DNA from: Thiomicrorhabdus sp. | GTDB lineage: Bacteria > Pseudomonadota > Gammaproteobacteria > Thiomicrospirales > Thiomicrospiraceae | Reading direction: 5' to 3' | DNA: 64,000 nucleotides | Assembly (NCBI RefSeq): GCF_963662555.1 | Contig: NZ_OY759719.1 | Location: forward strand, 1,074,985-1,138,984 | Shown here: in pieces, positions 45,404 through 54,640 of the stretch | How the letters are laid out: every line of letters starts with the position of its first letter | Numbering within the stretch: the first letter of the stretch is position 1 | The notes under the pieces: generated by a model | Databases searched by the model: none | What the model was told of the DNA's origin: nothing | What the model saw: the letters and a program-made list of their open reading frames with translations, nothing else | Program-made: the position numbers and the translations under genes

Positions 45404-46066
45404 TTATTCTCGGTGAAGGATTTTATTGACCACAATATTTGCCCAGCCAGAGCTATGAAACTCTTTATTTAGTTTGGGTTTATCATAGTGGTTTTCAAGC
45501 CAGTCTAAAAAAGAGATATCTGGATTTTGTTGTTTATATTCTAGGTAATTGTCAAAAAAGTAATCTAATTTGCCTGTTTCAGCCCATCTAAAATGGCCGT
45601 ATTTCATGCTTAATTGTTGTAATGATTCTTCAATAGATTGGTGTTCAATAAACAGTTTGTAGAAAACACTCATCATACCTGCACGGTCAGCACCTGATTT
45701 ACAATGGATTAAGATAGGATATTCAGCAGTTTCTAGAATTTCTTTAGCTTGTAAAACCTTATCAATATCTGGCAGTGAGCGTGAAGACATTGGATGGTTT
45801 ATTAAGGTGATACCATATTTATCGCAAGCCTCTTTTTCAAGTAAGTAAGCCCCAGTTGTATCGGCTCGACGCATGCTAATAACGGTTTTTACACCGTATT
45901 TTTGGTGCAGTTTTTTAATAAAAGCCGGAGAAGGGTGGTTGCTACGGTACGCGTTCTCGGAAAGAGGGTAAAAATTTCTAAATAGACTACGAAGAATTTC
46001 ATGGTCAACAAACCATGCATGTAAATGAGCTTTGGTACGTTTCCAAAAAGAGTTTAATTGAGTCAT
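45404..46066 (-). CDS. dual-specificity-type (CX5R) phosphatase in the lipid A operon
   Basis: A 220-residue protein with the cysteine-phosphatase P-loop HCKSGADRAG at about 125-135 and upstream YRSNHPSPAFIKKLHQKYGVKTVISMR, as in tyrosine/dual-specificity phosphatases; the general-acid loop is less clear. No signal peptide or membrane segment. It is first in an operon with msbA and lpxL, three bases before msbA. Substrate is unknown; a lipid or sugar phosphate in LPS metabolism or a regulatory phosphotyrosine are both possible. Confidence 0.75.
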   Translation of the reverse strand: MTQLNSFWKRTKAHLHAWFVDHEILRSLFRNFYPLSENAYRSNHPSPAFIKKLHQKYGVKTVISMRRADTTGAYLLEKEACDKYGITLINHPMSSRSLPDIDKVLQAKEILETAEYPILIHCKSGADRAGMMSVFYKLFIEHQSIEESLQQLSMKYGHFRWAETGKLDYFFDNYLEYKQQNPDISFLDWLENHYDKPKLNKEFHSSGWANIVVNKILHRE

Positions 46067-46208
46067 TCTGGCTTTTAATTGCTTTTAATTGGCGGATTAA
46101 GTTGTGGCTATTTTACCCTTTTATTAGCCTTAAATGATAAAATCACGTTTTTGTCGTTAATTGCGACTTTATAAGTTTTAAATCTCTATTCTTGCAGTAG
46201 GAGCATGA

Positions 46209-47822
46209 GTGTCTAAATTGGTTCGTTCTCATTGGTGGTCAGTGTTTTTTGTTTTGTTTTTTCCGCTGCTTATCATGTATATCTATTCTGACTTTATTAG
46301 AAGCTCAGAGCTTAATGCACGGTTTGGCTGGTTAATCCTTTTGGGTGGTCTAGCCTATTTGTTTAGACATACAGTTCTACAAAAAGTCCTATTAGGCGTT
46401 ATCTTTTTATTTGTGGTCTCAGGCAGCTTGGATATTCTTTATGCTGTGACCTTTGGTGGTGTATTTGTTAGTGCGACCTTTGAAGCGATGGCGTTGACTG
46501 ATAAGCATGAGGCTTTAGAGTTTTTACAAGCTTATGCCAGTATCGTCAATGTTGGGATTTTATTTATTTATTGGGTGATTGCTTATTACTCATTAAAACG
46601 AATTTTGTTTAAAGAAGCTGAATTAACTCGTGAAAAGGTTTTTGCAGGCCTGGGTGTGTTAATGCTTTTCGTTGCTGTCCAGCAAATTCATGAACGTGGC
46701 AGAACGTTTGATGTACTTCCAGGTTTTAGTGGGGTGGCGATTGATTATATGGATAGCCATAAGTCTATTGATAAAGTCATTGCTAATCGTGTTGCTCTTT
46801 ATAAGAACAGCCCATTTAAAGCAAGCTTAAAATCAACTGCTCCGCAAACCTATGTGGTTGTCGTTGGAGAGTCATTGGGACGAAATCACATGGCTTTATA
46901 TGGTTATGATAGAGCCACTACACCAAATTTAATCTCATTAGGTTCTCAAGCAATTGTCTATAAAAATACAATATCTGCATTTGCCCAAACTACCCCTTCC
47001 TTAAGTGTGAATTTGACAGAAAAAGATACGGTTAATAAAAAATCGTTAGCCGAATCTATTAGTTTAGTAGGCGTGTTTAAACGTGCCGGTTTTAAGACTT
47101 TTTGGCTATCTAATCAACAGCCACTGAGAGTGCCAACTAAACCTCTGGCAACCATTGCAGATGTGCAACATTTTATTAGCCATGATTTTCATGGCGTAGA
47201 GGCTAATCGATATGACGGTTATTTATTACCAGAAATTAAAAAAGCGATAGATGATCCGGCACAGCATAAAGTGATTTTCGTGCACCTAATGGGGAGCCAT
47301 TTGCAGTATGAAAACCGTTTCCCGCCTGAGAAGATGATCTTTACAGGTTCAAAAGGTGTTCAGGCATATACTTCGGAACCATCTTCTTCTCAACTAGATT
47401 ATATTAATGCTTATGATAGCTCGGTACATTACACTGACTATGTTCTAGGGAAGATTATAAGTGATTTAAAATCAGTAAAAGGTATTGCTGGGATGACCTT
47501 TTGGTCAGATCATGGTGAAGAAGTTTTTGATACAAAAGACTTTAAAGGTCATGGCCCTGATGGTGTAACAACGTCTATGCTAGAGGTTCCATTTGTTTTT
47601 TGGCGTAACCAGGCCTATGAAAAAGCATTTCCATCAGTTGATAAAGCTTTGCTAAGCCATACCAAAACTCCAATTATGCTGGATGACTTTTTTCATATTG
47701 CCCAGTGTATGATTCCAGTAAAAAGTGACTTAATGAATCAGAAAAAATCACTCTGCTTGCCAGAATATCAATCAAAGCCACGAATAGTGTATGGCAAAGA
47801 TTACGATAAAGGGTTGAAATGA
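46209..47822 (+). CDS. phosphoethanolamine transferase (EptA/CptA family)
   Basis: Inner-membrane protein of 537 residues that moves phosphoethanolamine from phosphatidylethanolamine to lipid A or core sugar. About five membrane segments lie within residues 1-175; the periplasmic sulfatase-fold domain has VVVVGESLGRNHMALYGYDRATTPN, AFAQTTPS with the likely nucleophile Thr, HLMGSHLQYENRFP and FWSDHGEE metal-binding motifs. The start is GTG, five bases after AGGAG. It overlaps dgkA by four bases. Confidence 0.88.
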   Translation: MSKLVRSHWWSVFFVLFFPLLIMYIYSDFIRSSELNARFGWLILLGGLAYLFRHTVLQKVLLGVIFLFVVSGSLDILYAVTFGGVFVSATFEAMALTDKHEALEFLQAYASIVNVGILFIYWVIAYYSLKRILFKEAELTREKVFAGLGVLMLFVAVQQIHERGRTFDVLPGFSGVAIDYMDSHKSIDKVIANRVALYKNSPFKASLKSTAPQTYVVVVGESLGRNHMALYGYDRATTPNLISLGSQAIVYKNTISAFAQTTPSLSVNLTEKDTVNKKSLAESISLVGVFKRAGFKTFWLSNQQPLRVPTKPLATIADVQHFISHDFHGVEANRYDGYLLPEIKKAIDDPAQHKVIFVHLMGSHLQYENRFPPEKMIFTGSKGVQAYTSEPSSSQLDYINAYDSSVHYTDYVLGKIISDLKSVKGIAGMTFWSDHGEEVFDTKDFKGHGPDGVTTSMLEVPFVFWRNQAYEKAFPSVDKALLSHTKTPIMLDDFFHIAQCMIPVKSDLMNQKKSLCLPEYQSKPRIVYGKDYDKGLK

Positions 47823-48190
47823 AATCTCCGCACTCTGGGTTAAAACGAGTTATCTATGCAGCAGGTTATTCCTGGAAAGGGTTTAAATCTACTTGGAAGC
47901 ACGAAGCGGCTTTTAAGCAAGAGGTTATATTATTTGCATTAATGATGCCTCTAGCGTTTTGGATAGGAGATACCGCATCCGAAACCGTGATTTTAATTGC
48001 CGTTTTACTGATCGTTTTAGTCGTTGAGCTTTTAAACTCAGCAGTAGAAAGCGTTGTGGATCGTATTGGTGAGGATTATCATAAACTATCAGGCCGTGCT
48101 AAAGACCAAGGGTCAGCTGCGGTATTTTTATCTTTTTTTATCGCCATTTTAGTGTGGGGCGGTTTTATTATTTCTAAGATTATGGGTTAA
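47819..48190 (+). CDS. dgkA: diacylglycerol kinase
   Basis: Small trimeric inner-membrane kinase, 123 residues, three membrane segments. SWKGFKSTWKHEAAFKQEV and VVELLNSAVESVVDRIGEDYHKLSGRAKDQGSAAV contain the catalytic Glu and metal ligands. Its ATGA overlap with the phosphoethanolamine transferase fits the chemistry: that enzyme releases diacylglycerol, which DgkA converts to phosphatidic acid for reuse. Confidence 0.95.
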   Translation: MKSPHSGLKRVIYAAGYSWKGFKSTWKHEAAFKQEVILFALMMPLAFWIGDTASETVILIAVLLIVLVVELLNSAVESVVDRIGEDYHKLSGRAKDQGSAAVFLSFFIAILVWGGFIISKIMG

Positions 48191-48193
48191 AAA

Positions 48194-49162
48194 ATGATTG
48201 TTGTAACAGGTGGTGCAGGCTTTATTGGCAGTAATATTGTTAAGGCGTTAAATGAACAAGGACGCACAGACATTATTGTGGTGGATAATTTAAAAAACGG
48301 TAAAAAGTTTATCAATATTGCCGATTGCGATATTGCTGACTACCTTGATAAAGAGGATTTCCAGCAACGTATTTTTGCCGAACAAGGTCTGCCAGATATC
48401 GAAGCGGTATTTCACGAAGGTGCCTGTTCAGCTACCACCGAGTGGGACGGCAAATTTATGATGGATAATAACTATGAGTACTCAAAAGATGTGCTTAATT
48501 ATTGTCTTAATTGGGGAATCCCATTCTTTTACGCTTCATCGGCTTCTGTATATGGCGATGGCCCAGACTTTATTGAGGATAGAGCCTACGAAAAACCGTT
48601 AAACGTTTACGGCTACTCCAAGTTTCAGTTTGACCAATATGTACGCCAGATCTTGCCGAAAGCGAAAAGCCAGATTGTCGGTTTTAGATACTTTAATGTC
48701 TATGGTCCTAGAGAACAGCATAAGGGTGATATGGCGAGCGTGGCCTTTAAACTGCATAACCAAATTTTAGCAGGCGAAAAGCTTAAACTATTTGGCGAAT
48801 ATGATGGTTATGGTGAGGGAATGCAGACCCGTGACTTTGTCTACATTGAAGATGTCGTTAAAGTGAACTTATGGTTTTTAGCACACCCAGAGAAATCGGG
48901 CATCTTCAATCTAGGGCCAGCTGCGGCAGAACCCTTTAAAAACATTGCCGAAGCCGTGATTGATTTTCATGGTAAGGGTGAAATCGAATATATTCCGTTT
49001 CCCGAACATTTAAAAGGGGCTTATCAAAGCTTTACTCAAGCGGATAATTCGGCATTAAGAGCGGCGGGTTATAGCGAACCTTTTAATGATGTCGCTCAAG
49101 GCGTTAAAAAGTATTTAACTTGGTTAACCGAAAACCCGACAGTTTTAAATTTTACAAAGTAA
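48194..49162 (+). CDS. hldD: ADP-L-glycero-D-manno-heptose 6-epimerase
   Basis: Epimerises ADP-D,D-heptose to the L,D form used for the LPS inner core. 322 residues. [45 protein letters not shown], the catalytic YGYSKFQFD and [22 protein letters not shown] are HldD-specific. Three bases after dgkA and 11 before waaC, so it supplies the donor for the next gene. Confidence 0.96.
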   Translation: MIVVTGGAGFIGSNIVKALNEQGRTDIIVVDNLKNGKKFINIADCDIADYLDKEDFQQRIFAEQGLPDIEAVFHEGACSATTEWDGKFMMDNNYEYSKDVLNYCLNWGIPFFYASSASVYGDGPDFIEDRAYEKPLNVYGYSKFQFDQYVRQILPKAKSQIVGFRYFNVYGPREQHKGDMASVAFKLHNQILAGEKLKLFGEYDGYGEGMQTRDFVYIEDVVKVNLWFLAHPEKSGIFNLGPAAAEPFKNIAEAVIDFHGKGEIEYIPFPEHLKGAYQSFTQADNSALRAAGYSEPFNDVAQGVKKYLTWLTENPTVLNFTK

Positions 49163-49173
49163 ACTTCTAGAAT

Positions 49174-50211
49174 ATGCGAATTCTGCTCATTAAAATGTCC
49201 TCAATGGGAGATGTGTTCCACACCTTTCCTGCGTTGTCGGATGCTCAATACAATTTACCAGGCCTGGTAATAGATTGGGTGGTTGAAAAGTCATTCGCAG
49301 AAATTCCAAAATGGCACCCTGTGGTTGATAAAGTCTACCCAATAGAATTACGTAAATGGCGTAAAAACCTACTAAAAAAACAAACCCGCCAAGAGATCAA
49401 AGCGTTTTTTGAAGAAGTAAATCAAACTCAATACGATTTAATTATTGACGCTCAAGGACTTTTAAAAAGTGCTTGGGTTGCTAGAAAAATTAAGGCCAAA
49501 ACGGCGGGTTATGACTGGCAAAGTGCTCGTGAACCTTTAGCGACATTGTTTTATCAATTTAAGTATCCGGTTGCCAAAGAACAACACGCTATTTTACGTT
49601 TACGTCAATTAGTTGCCCAAAGCCTCAATTACCCACTGGCAGAAAACGCTCCGATTGTTTATGGTTTAAATACCCAGGCCTGGTCAAAACCAAATTTGGT
49701 GATCGAGCAGTTTGCCGAACAAGATTACTGGGTGTTTTTACATGGCACCACTTGGGAAACCAAATATTGGCCAGAAGACCATTGGATTGAGCTATTACAA
49801 AAAGCCAATAAATTGGGTATAAAGGTGATTTTGCCTTGGGGAAATCAAGAAGAGCAGCAACGTGCTTTACGAATAGCGAGCACCACCGAGGCAGAAAGTG
49901 TTTGGGTGCCTAGTGAAATGTTGTCTCTTAATGATATGGCCAAAACCTTAAAAAATGCTCAAGCGGTAGTTTCTGTAGATACCGGTTTGTCTCATGTAGC
50001 GGCCGCTTTAGAAGTGCCTATGGTGGTTTTATACCGAGTAACCGACCCTAAATTAGTAGGAGCGGATGGAGCAAAAGTAACTCGATTAGAATCTCCTTGT
50101 GCTCCTGGTTATATCAAAAAGTTTGCCAACAAAGAGCAGGAGCTCCTCTCTTTGCAAGGCTTGGCGGTAGACGATGTATTAAATGTCTTGCTCGCTAGGC
50201 TCAAAGGATAA
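49174..50211 (+). CDS. waaC: LPS heptosyltransferase I
   Basis: GT9 enzyme adding the first L,D-heptose to Kdo on the inner face of the inner membrane. 345 residues. MRILLIKMSSMGDVFHTFPALSDAQ is the heptosyltransferase N-terminus; LHGTTWETKYWPEDHW and VSVDTGLSHVAAAL bind donor and phosphate. It holds one exact palindrome (LPGLV) and one one-mismatch copy (TQAW). Three bases to the next gene. Confidence 0.94.
   Translation: MRILLIKMSSMGDVFHTFPALSDAQYNLPGLVIDWVVEKSFAEIPKWHPVVDKVYPIELRKWRKNLLKKQTRQEIKAFFEEVNQTQYDLIIDAQGLLKSAWVARKIKAKTAGYDWQSAREPLATLFYQFKYPVAKEQHAILRLRQLVAQSLNYPLAENAPIVYGLNTQAWSKPNLVIEQFAEQDYWVFLHGTTWETKYWPEDHWIELLQKANKLGIKVILPWGNQEEQQRALRIASTTEAESVWVPSEMLSLNDMAKTLKNAQAVVSVDTGLSHVAAALEVPMVVLYRVTDPKLVGADGAKVTRLESPCAPGYIKKFANKEQELLSLQGLAVDDVLNVLLARLKG
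49257..49268. repeat. dispersed palindrome ACCAGGCCTGGT (exact)
   Basis: Inside waaC, read as LPGLV. Confidence 0.9.
49673..49684. repeat. dispersed palindrome, one mismatch
   Basis: CCCAGGCCTGGT inside waaC, read as TQAW. Confidence 0.8.
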
Positions 50212-50214
50212 TCG

Positions 50215-51348
50215 ATGAGTGCAATCCTTTTTTTTGCGGCCAGTAAAGACCAAAGACATTACTTTACTGAATTGAACCAGCATATAGAGCTGGATAGTGA
50301 AGTCGTTTGGTATAAGTCGCTCAAAATACCTTCTCTATTTATAACGTATCCATTAGCTCAACTTTGGCAGCAAGCTGAACTACTAACAATTAGAAAACAA
50401 AATAGTTCCAAGGGTAAAAAGTATCCAGCTTTTATTTGGCCTTTGTTTACGTTTATATCGCTTCTACAGGCATGTTGGTTATATTCCATCTATATTGGTT
50501 GGTTAAAGAGAGTATCTGCAAAATTTGTTGGCGTTTGGAATGGTAAAAAATTCAGACAAGCTATTTTGGTGATTGCGTTACAAAACCAGCAGAAAAAAGC
50601 GATATTCTTTGAGACAGGCCCTTTGCCAGGGCTATCAGCGATCGACCCTAAAGGGGTGAATTTTTATAGTTCAATCCCCAATACTCTTGATTTCTATTTA
50701 AATAGAACTTTGTCATCTGATGTTACAAATGAAATCATTAAACATGAAAATACCAGGCCTGGTAATTTGCCAAAACGTTTTGTTTTAGTACCCTTTCAAG
50801 TCGTTGAAGACAGTAATATTTATCTGCATTCAAAATGGATTCGCAATATGCGTCAGCTGTTTTCAGTATGTGAGTCATTAAGTAAAAAATTACCTAACAT
50901 AACGTTTGTCTTTAAAGAGCACCCAGCCTGTGATGAACAATACGATGATTTGAGAAAGCAGCAAAGTACACAATTACAATTCATAGATGATTTTACAACT
51001 TCAGAATTAGTGCAGTATGCGGATGCGGTTATTACTGTAAACTCAACAGTGGGTATTGAGGCGTTGATAGCTCGTAAGAAGGTATTTGTGTTGGGTGATG
51101 CTCTGTTTGGAATTGAAGGTATTAGTTTTCCCGTAGATAGTGAAGACGCTTTATTTCAACAATTATCGCATTTAGATGCTTTAGTATTAAATGAAACGGC
51201 TATTGCCAGCTTTATTGATTATTTACAGCATGATTATGGTGTTGTTGGCAATGCAATGAAAAATCCAGGGCTAGAACACTGGCAAGCTGCAAATAAACGA
51301 CTTACTTTATTACTAGCAGATAGAGCTAGTGAAGCCTTAAAACTTTAA
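50215..51348 (+). CDS. capsule-type polysaccharide biosynthesis protein (KpsS/KpsC-like)
   Basis: A 377-residue protein resembling the capsule polysaccharide synthesis family (KpsS/KpsC, Kdo transferases): FFETGPLPGLSAIDPKGVNFYSS at about 140-160, then FVLVPFQVVEDSNIYLHSKW, FVFKEHPAC and VITVNSTVGIEALIARKKVFVLGDALF. No membrane segment except a possible one at about 80-100. In this heptose locus it may add Kdo or another sugar to the core; that is inference. It contains one exact palindrome, read as TRPGN. Confidence 0.6.
   Translation: MSAILFFAASKDQRHYFTELNQHIELDSEVVWYKSLKIPSLFITYPLAQLWQQAELLTIRKQNSSKGKKYPAFIWPLFTFISLLQACWLYSIYIGWLKRVSAKFVGVWNGKKFRQAILVIALQNQQKKAIFFETGPLPGLSAIDPKGVNFYSSIPNTLDFYLNRTLSSDVTNEIIKHENTRPGNLPKRFVLVPFQVVEDSNIYLHSKWIRNMRQLFSVCESLSKKLPNITFVFKEHPACDEQYDDLRKQQSTQLQFIDDFTTSELVQYADAVITVNSTVGIEALIARKKVFVLGDALFGIEGISFPVDSEDALFQQLSHLDALVLNETAIASFIDYLQHDYGVVGNAMKNPGLEHWQAANKRLTLLLADRASEALKL
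50752..50763. repeat. dispersed palindrome ACCAGGCCTGGT (exact)
   Basis: Inside the KpsS-like gene, read in the third frame as TRPGN. Confidence 0.9.
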
Positions 51349-51351
51349 TGC

Positions 51352-52500
51352 GTGTGGGTGATTGATTTGTCTGGAGCTGAGCAGAAAAATAATATTGAGT
51401 CACATAATATTGAGTCACAAACTAAAACTCTGTATATGCCATCGACCCCATTAAACGTGTTGGTGAGCTGTGCTTTAGCTGTGCAAAATAATCAAAAAAC
51501 ATCAATAGAGCCAGAATCTGCACAGCTCTGGTTAATTGACCAAAAAAATAGTGAATCGAATCCTTATTTTTTGGCCTTGCAAAAATGGCAGGATTCACCG
51601 TTTGAAAAAGTCGATATTTTTTCGGGTAATACTGATGGACAAAATAAAATCTCTCATAGAAAACAGCTCTTTAAAAAATTAACAACCGCAATAAAATCGT
51701 TTCAACCCAATCAAGTTGCGGTTGGCAGTGATCGCCGAGTGGAGTTTCAGTTTGTTATGCAGTTGCTAAAGCGATTGCATCTGAGTGCAAAAGGTATTTA
51801 TTTAGATGATGGTTTGTACTCTTATGCGGGGCGGCCTTATAACGTTTTAAAAGATGGAATTAATGCATTACTCAAAAAACTCGCTTATGGTTTTTGGTGG
51901 CGAGAACCTAAAACGGTTGGTGCTTCGAGTTGGATTAACCAGGCCTGGTTATTTGCACCTAATAATGCTGTTGAGCTGTTAAAAGATAAGCCGCTTAAGC
52001 AATTACAAGCCAAGTGGTTTACCACACAAGAAATTCTTAATTTAAGCCAATTGGTTGCACAAGAATTGAAATATAACACAGCTGATTTAGCCACCTTAGA
52101 TGTGGTTATATTGATTCCGCACCCAAATAACATAAAAAAAATGCCTGGCTATAAAGGCCGTATTCAGCAATTGGTTAATAGGCTAGCCAGCCAGGGCAAA
52201 CGTATTGGGGTTAAATATCATCCCAGAACAAAAGAGCGAGATTTATTAGCGTTAATGGACTCTGGTGCAGCAGAAGTCATACCCACACAAATAGCATTTG
52301 AGTTTTGTTTACCAGTTTTTAATGCAAAGTGTCACATAATAGGTGATGTGGGTACGGCGTTATTTACCTGTAAATGGCTAAGGCCAGATTTACCGCTAAC
52401 AGCGGTTTTAGATGAGCATGATGATTTTCAAAGACGCTTTATTACCATATCAAACACCATGCAAATCCATGTAACGAATCAACTTGAGGATATCGTTTAA
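51352..52500 (+). CDS. putative glycosyltransferase (sialyl/polysialyltransferase-like)
   Basis: A 382-residue protein I can place only loosely: TLYMPSTPLNVLVSCALAV near the start, IYLDDGLYSYAGRPYN, VILIPHPN, VKYHPRTKERD and a late GDVGTALFTCKW resemble GT52/polysialyltransferase-type enzymes. The start is probably GTG at 51352 or 51358; an ATG at 51436 would cut into the first strand. Codons 14-23 are a 15-bp tandem duplication (NIESH, NIESQ). Overlaps the next gene by one base. Donor unknown. Confidence 0.5.
   Translation: MWVIDLSGAEQKNNIESHNIESQTKTLYMPSTPLNVLVSCALAVQNNQKTSIEPESAQLWLIDQKNSESNPYFLALQKWQDSPFEKVDIFSGNTDGQNKISHRKQLFKKLTTAIKSFQPNQVAVGSDRRVEFQFVMQLLKRLHLSAKGIYLDDGLYSYAGRPYNVLKDGINALLKKLAYGFWWREPKTVGASSWINQAWLFAPNNAVELLKDKPLKQLQAKWFTTQEILNLSQLVAQELKYNTADLATLDVVILIPHPNNIKKMPGYKGRIQQLVNRLASQGKRIGVKYHPRTKERDLLALMDSGAAEVIPTQIAFEFCLPVFNAKCHIIGDVGTALFTCKWLRPDLPLTAVLDEHDDFQRRFITISNTMQIHVTNQLEDIV
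51391..51420 (+). repeat. 15-bp tandem duplication
   Basis: AATATTGAGTCACAT then AATATTGAGTCACAA, in frame, near the N-terminus of the glycosyltransferase gene. Confidence 0.9.
51938..51949. repeat. dispersed palindrome ACCAGGCCTGGT (exact)
   Basis: Inside the sialyltransferase-like gene, read as NQAWL. Confidence 0.9.
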
Positions 52501-53414
52501 TGCTAGCAAGCATCGAATATATTTGGCAATTACGTCAAGCAAAAAGCAATCAAGATCAGTTGGTAATGAGTATTTTATGCCGTAATGAAGTTGACATTAT
52601 CGAAGCCAATATTAAAACGCACGCTACTTTGGGGGTAGATGGTTTTGTAGTGATGGATAACGGTTCTACCGATGGCACTAGAGAAAAGTTAGCCGAGTTA
52701 GCTCTAATTTATAATCTGCATATTATCGATCAGCCATCACAAACCTACCAACAGGCTAAATGGATGAAACAATTGGCCTTTTATGCTCGCAATAAAATGA
52801 ATGCTCGTTGGGTAATCAGTAATGATGCCGATGAATTTTGGATTCCTGAAAATGGCGATTTAAAGTCTTATCTGCAAGCCAAAGATTCTGTTGTTACCGT
52901 TAAGCGTAGCAATATGTTATTGACTGAAGAAGCCTTGCAGCCAGACTATCATTTTTCTCAAGCAGAACATAGCGTGTTGTATCCTATTTGTTATGATCGG
53001 GATGTTCAAAAAAGTGATGATCAAATCTCAATGTTATTGGTGCCAATTAGCCCTAAAGTAATTGTGAATCCAAAAGGGTTAATTAAGTTAAGCGGCGGTA
53101 ATCATCGTGCTAAACATATTGGTAAGGCTTTTTCGGCACGAAACGAACCGGGTATTCACGTTTATCATTATCCTATTCGCTCCTATGAACAGTTTGAAGC
53201 CAATATTAAACATCGTGCTGAATTGCTTAAATTACCCAATGCAAAGATGGGTGATCACTACCGTCGTTGGGTTAGGCTTTATGAGCAAGGTGAGCTGCCA
53301 AAAGAGTTTGAACGGTTTGTTTTAACCCAAGAGCAATTGACAACTTTTATAGAGTATCGAGTGGCTGTTTATAACAATAAACCAGGTAAAGCTATAGCAA
53401 AGGCACTACAATAG
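52500..53414 (+). CDS. family 2-type glycosyltransferase (Glyco_tranf_2_4)
   Basis: A 304-residue cytoplasmic GT-A enzyme. MSILCRNEVDIIEANIKTHATLGVDGFVVMDNGSTDGT is the nucleotide-sugar start and NDADEFW the metal-binding DxD equivalent at about 110; GGNHRAKHIGKA and HVYHYPIRSYEQFE follow. It shares its first base with the preceding stop codon (TAATG), so translation is coupled. Acceptor and donor are unknown, presumably a core or O-chain sugar. Confidence 0.8.
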   Translation: MLASIEYIWQLRQAKSNQDQLVMSILCRNEVDIIEANIKTHATLGVDGFVVMDNGSTDGTREKLAELALIYNLHIIDQPSQTYQQAKWMKQLAFYARNKMNARWVISNDADEFWIPENGDLKSYLQAKDSVVTVKRSNMLLTEEALQPDYHFSQAEHSVLYPICYDRDVQKSDDQISMLLVPISPKVIVNPKGLIKLSGGNHRAKHIGKAFSARNEPGIHVYHYPIRSYEQFEANIKHRAELLKLPNAKMGDHYRRWVRLYEQGELPKEFERFVLTQEQLTTFIEYRVAVYNNKPGKAIAKALQ

Positions 53415-53458
53415 TGCCCTTGAAATTATACGTATCGTAAACAAAGGATGGCTTGCAA

Positions 53459-54640
53459 ATGAAAATCGCAGTCGCAGGAACCGGTTATGTCGGTTTATCA
53501 CTTGCCATGCTAATGGCTCAAAATCATGAAGTAGTGGCACTGGATATCGTTCCTGAAAAAATTGATTTGTTAAATGCAAAAATATCTCCTATTGTGGACG
53601 ATGAGATTACGTATTTTTTAGAAAATAAAAACCTAAATTTCACGGCTACCTTAGATAAAGACCAGGCCTACCAAAATGCCGATTTTGTGGTGATTGCTAC
53701 CCCAACCGATTACGATACCGAAACCAATACCTTTAATACAAAATCGGTAGAAGCGGTTATTTCCGATGTATTAGCCATTAACCCAAACACAACCATGATT
53801 ATCAAATCCACCATTCCTGTGGGTTATACCGATCAAGTGAAAGCGAAGTTTGGCATTACAAATATCATCTTCTCACCAGAGTTTCTAAGAGAGGGAAAGG
53901 CTTTATACGATAATCTTCATCCATCACGTATTATTGTGGGCGAAGAATCTGAGCAAGCTAAAATATTTGCAGGCCTGTTAGTCGAAGGGGCAGAAAAGTC
54001 TGAACATGAGATTCCTGTTTTGTTTACCGACAATACAGAGGCTGAAGCAGTCAAACTTTTCTCAAACACCTATTTAGCGATGCGTGTTTCCTACTTTAAT
54101 GAACTAGACACCTATTGTGAAAGTCACGGTCTTAGTACCAAGCAAGTAATAGAAGGTGTAGGCTTAGATCCTCGTATTGGTAATCACTACAACAACCCAA
54201 GTTTTGGGTATGGTGGTTACTGCCTACCAAAAGACACCAAACAACTGTTAGCCAACTACCAATATGTACCTAATAATATTATTAGAGCAATCGTCGATTC
54301 AAACACTACTCGTAAAGATTTTATTGCTGATCAAATCATCAAACGCAACCCAAAAACAGTCGGAATCTATCGTCTAGTCATGAAACAAGGCTCAGACAAC
54401 TTTAGAGCCAGTGCTATTCAAGGGATTATGAAACGTATTAAAGCTAAAGGTATAGAAGTTGTCATATTTGAACCCGTTTTAACTGAGCAAGGTGAAAAGG
54501 AATTCTTTCACTCTAAGGTAATGCAGGATTTAACTGAGTTCAAAAACAAAAGCGATGTGATTATTGCAAACCGCATTATTGATGAATTAAGTGATGTGGC
54601 AGAAAAAGTTTATACTCGCGATTTATTTGGAAAAGATTAA
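53459..54640 (+). CDS. ugd: UDP-glucose 6-dehydrogenase
   Basis: NAD-dependent two-step oxidation of UDP-glucose to UDP-glucuronate. 393 residues from ATG 53459 ([21 protein letters not shown]), the normal N-terminus; a TTG two codons upstream is possible. [23 protein letters not shown], and the catalytic Cys in [15 protein letters not shown], confirm the family. Short type, related to MA/streptococcal enzymes. Its product feeds the epimerase directly downstream, with which it overlaps by one base. Confidence 0.92.
   Translation: MKIAVAGTGYVGLSLAMLMAQNHEVVALDIVPEKIDLLNAKISPIVDDEITYFLENKNLNFTATLDKDQAYQNADFVVIATPTDYDTETNTFNTKSVEAVISDVLAINPNTTMIIKSTIPVGYTDQVKAKFGITNIIFSPEFLREGKALYDNLHPSRIIVGEESEQAKIFAGLLVEGAEKSEHEIPVLFTDNTEAEAVKLFSNTYLAMRVSYFNELDTYCESHGLSTKQVIEGVGLDPRIGNHYNNPSFGYGGYCLPKDTKQLLANYQYVPNNIIRAIVDSNTTRKDFIADQIIKRNPKTVGIYRLVMKQGSDNFRASAIQGIMKRIKAKGIEVVIFEPVLTEQGEKEFFHSKVMQDLTEFKNKSDVIIANRIIDELSDVAEKVYTRDLFGKD

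Noticed and set aside
46205-46207. ATG four bases before the GTG of the first phosphoethanolamine transferase
   Set aside because: It is out of frame and only one base from the Shine-Dalgarno sequence; GTG at 46209 fits better.
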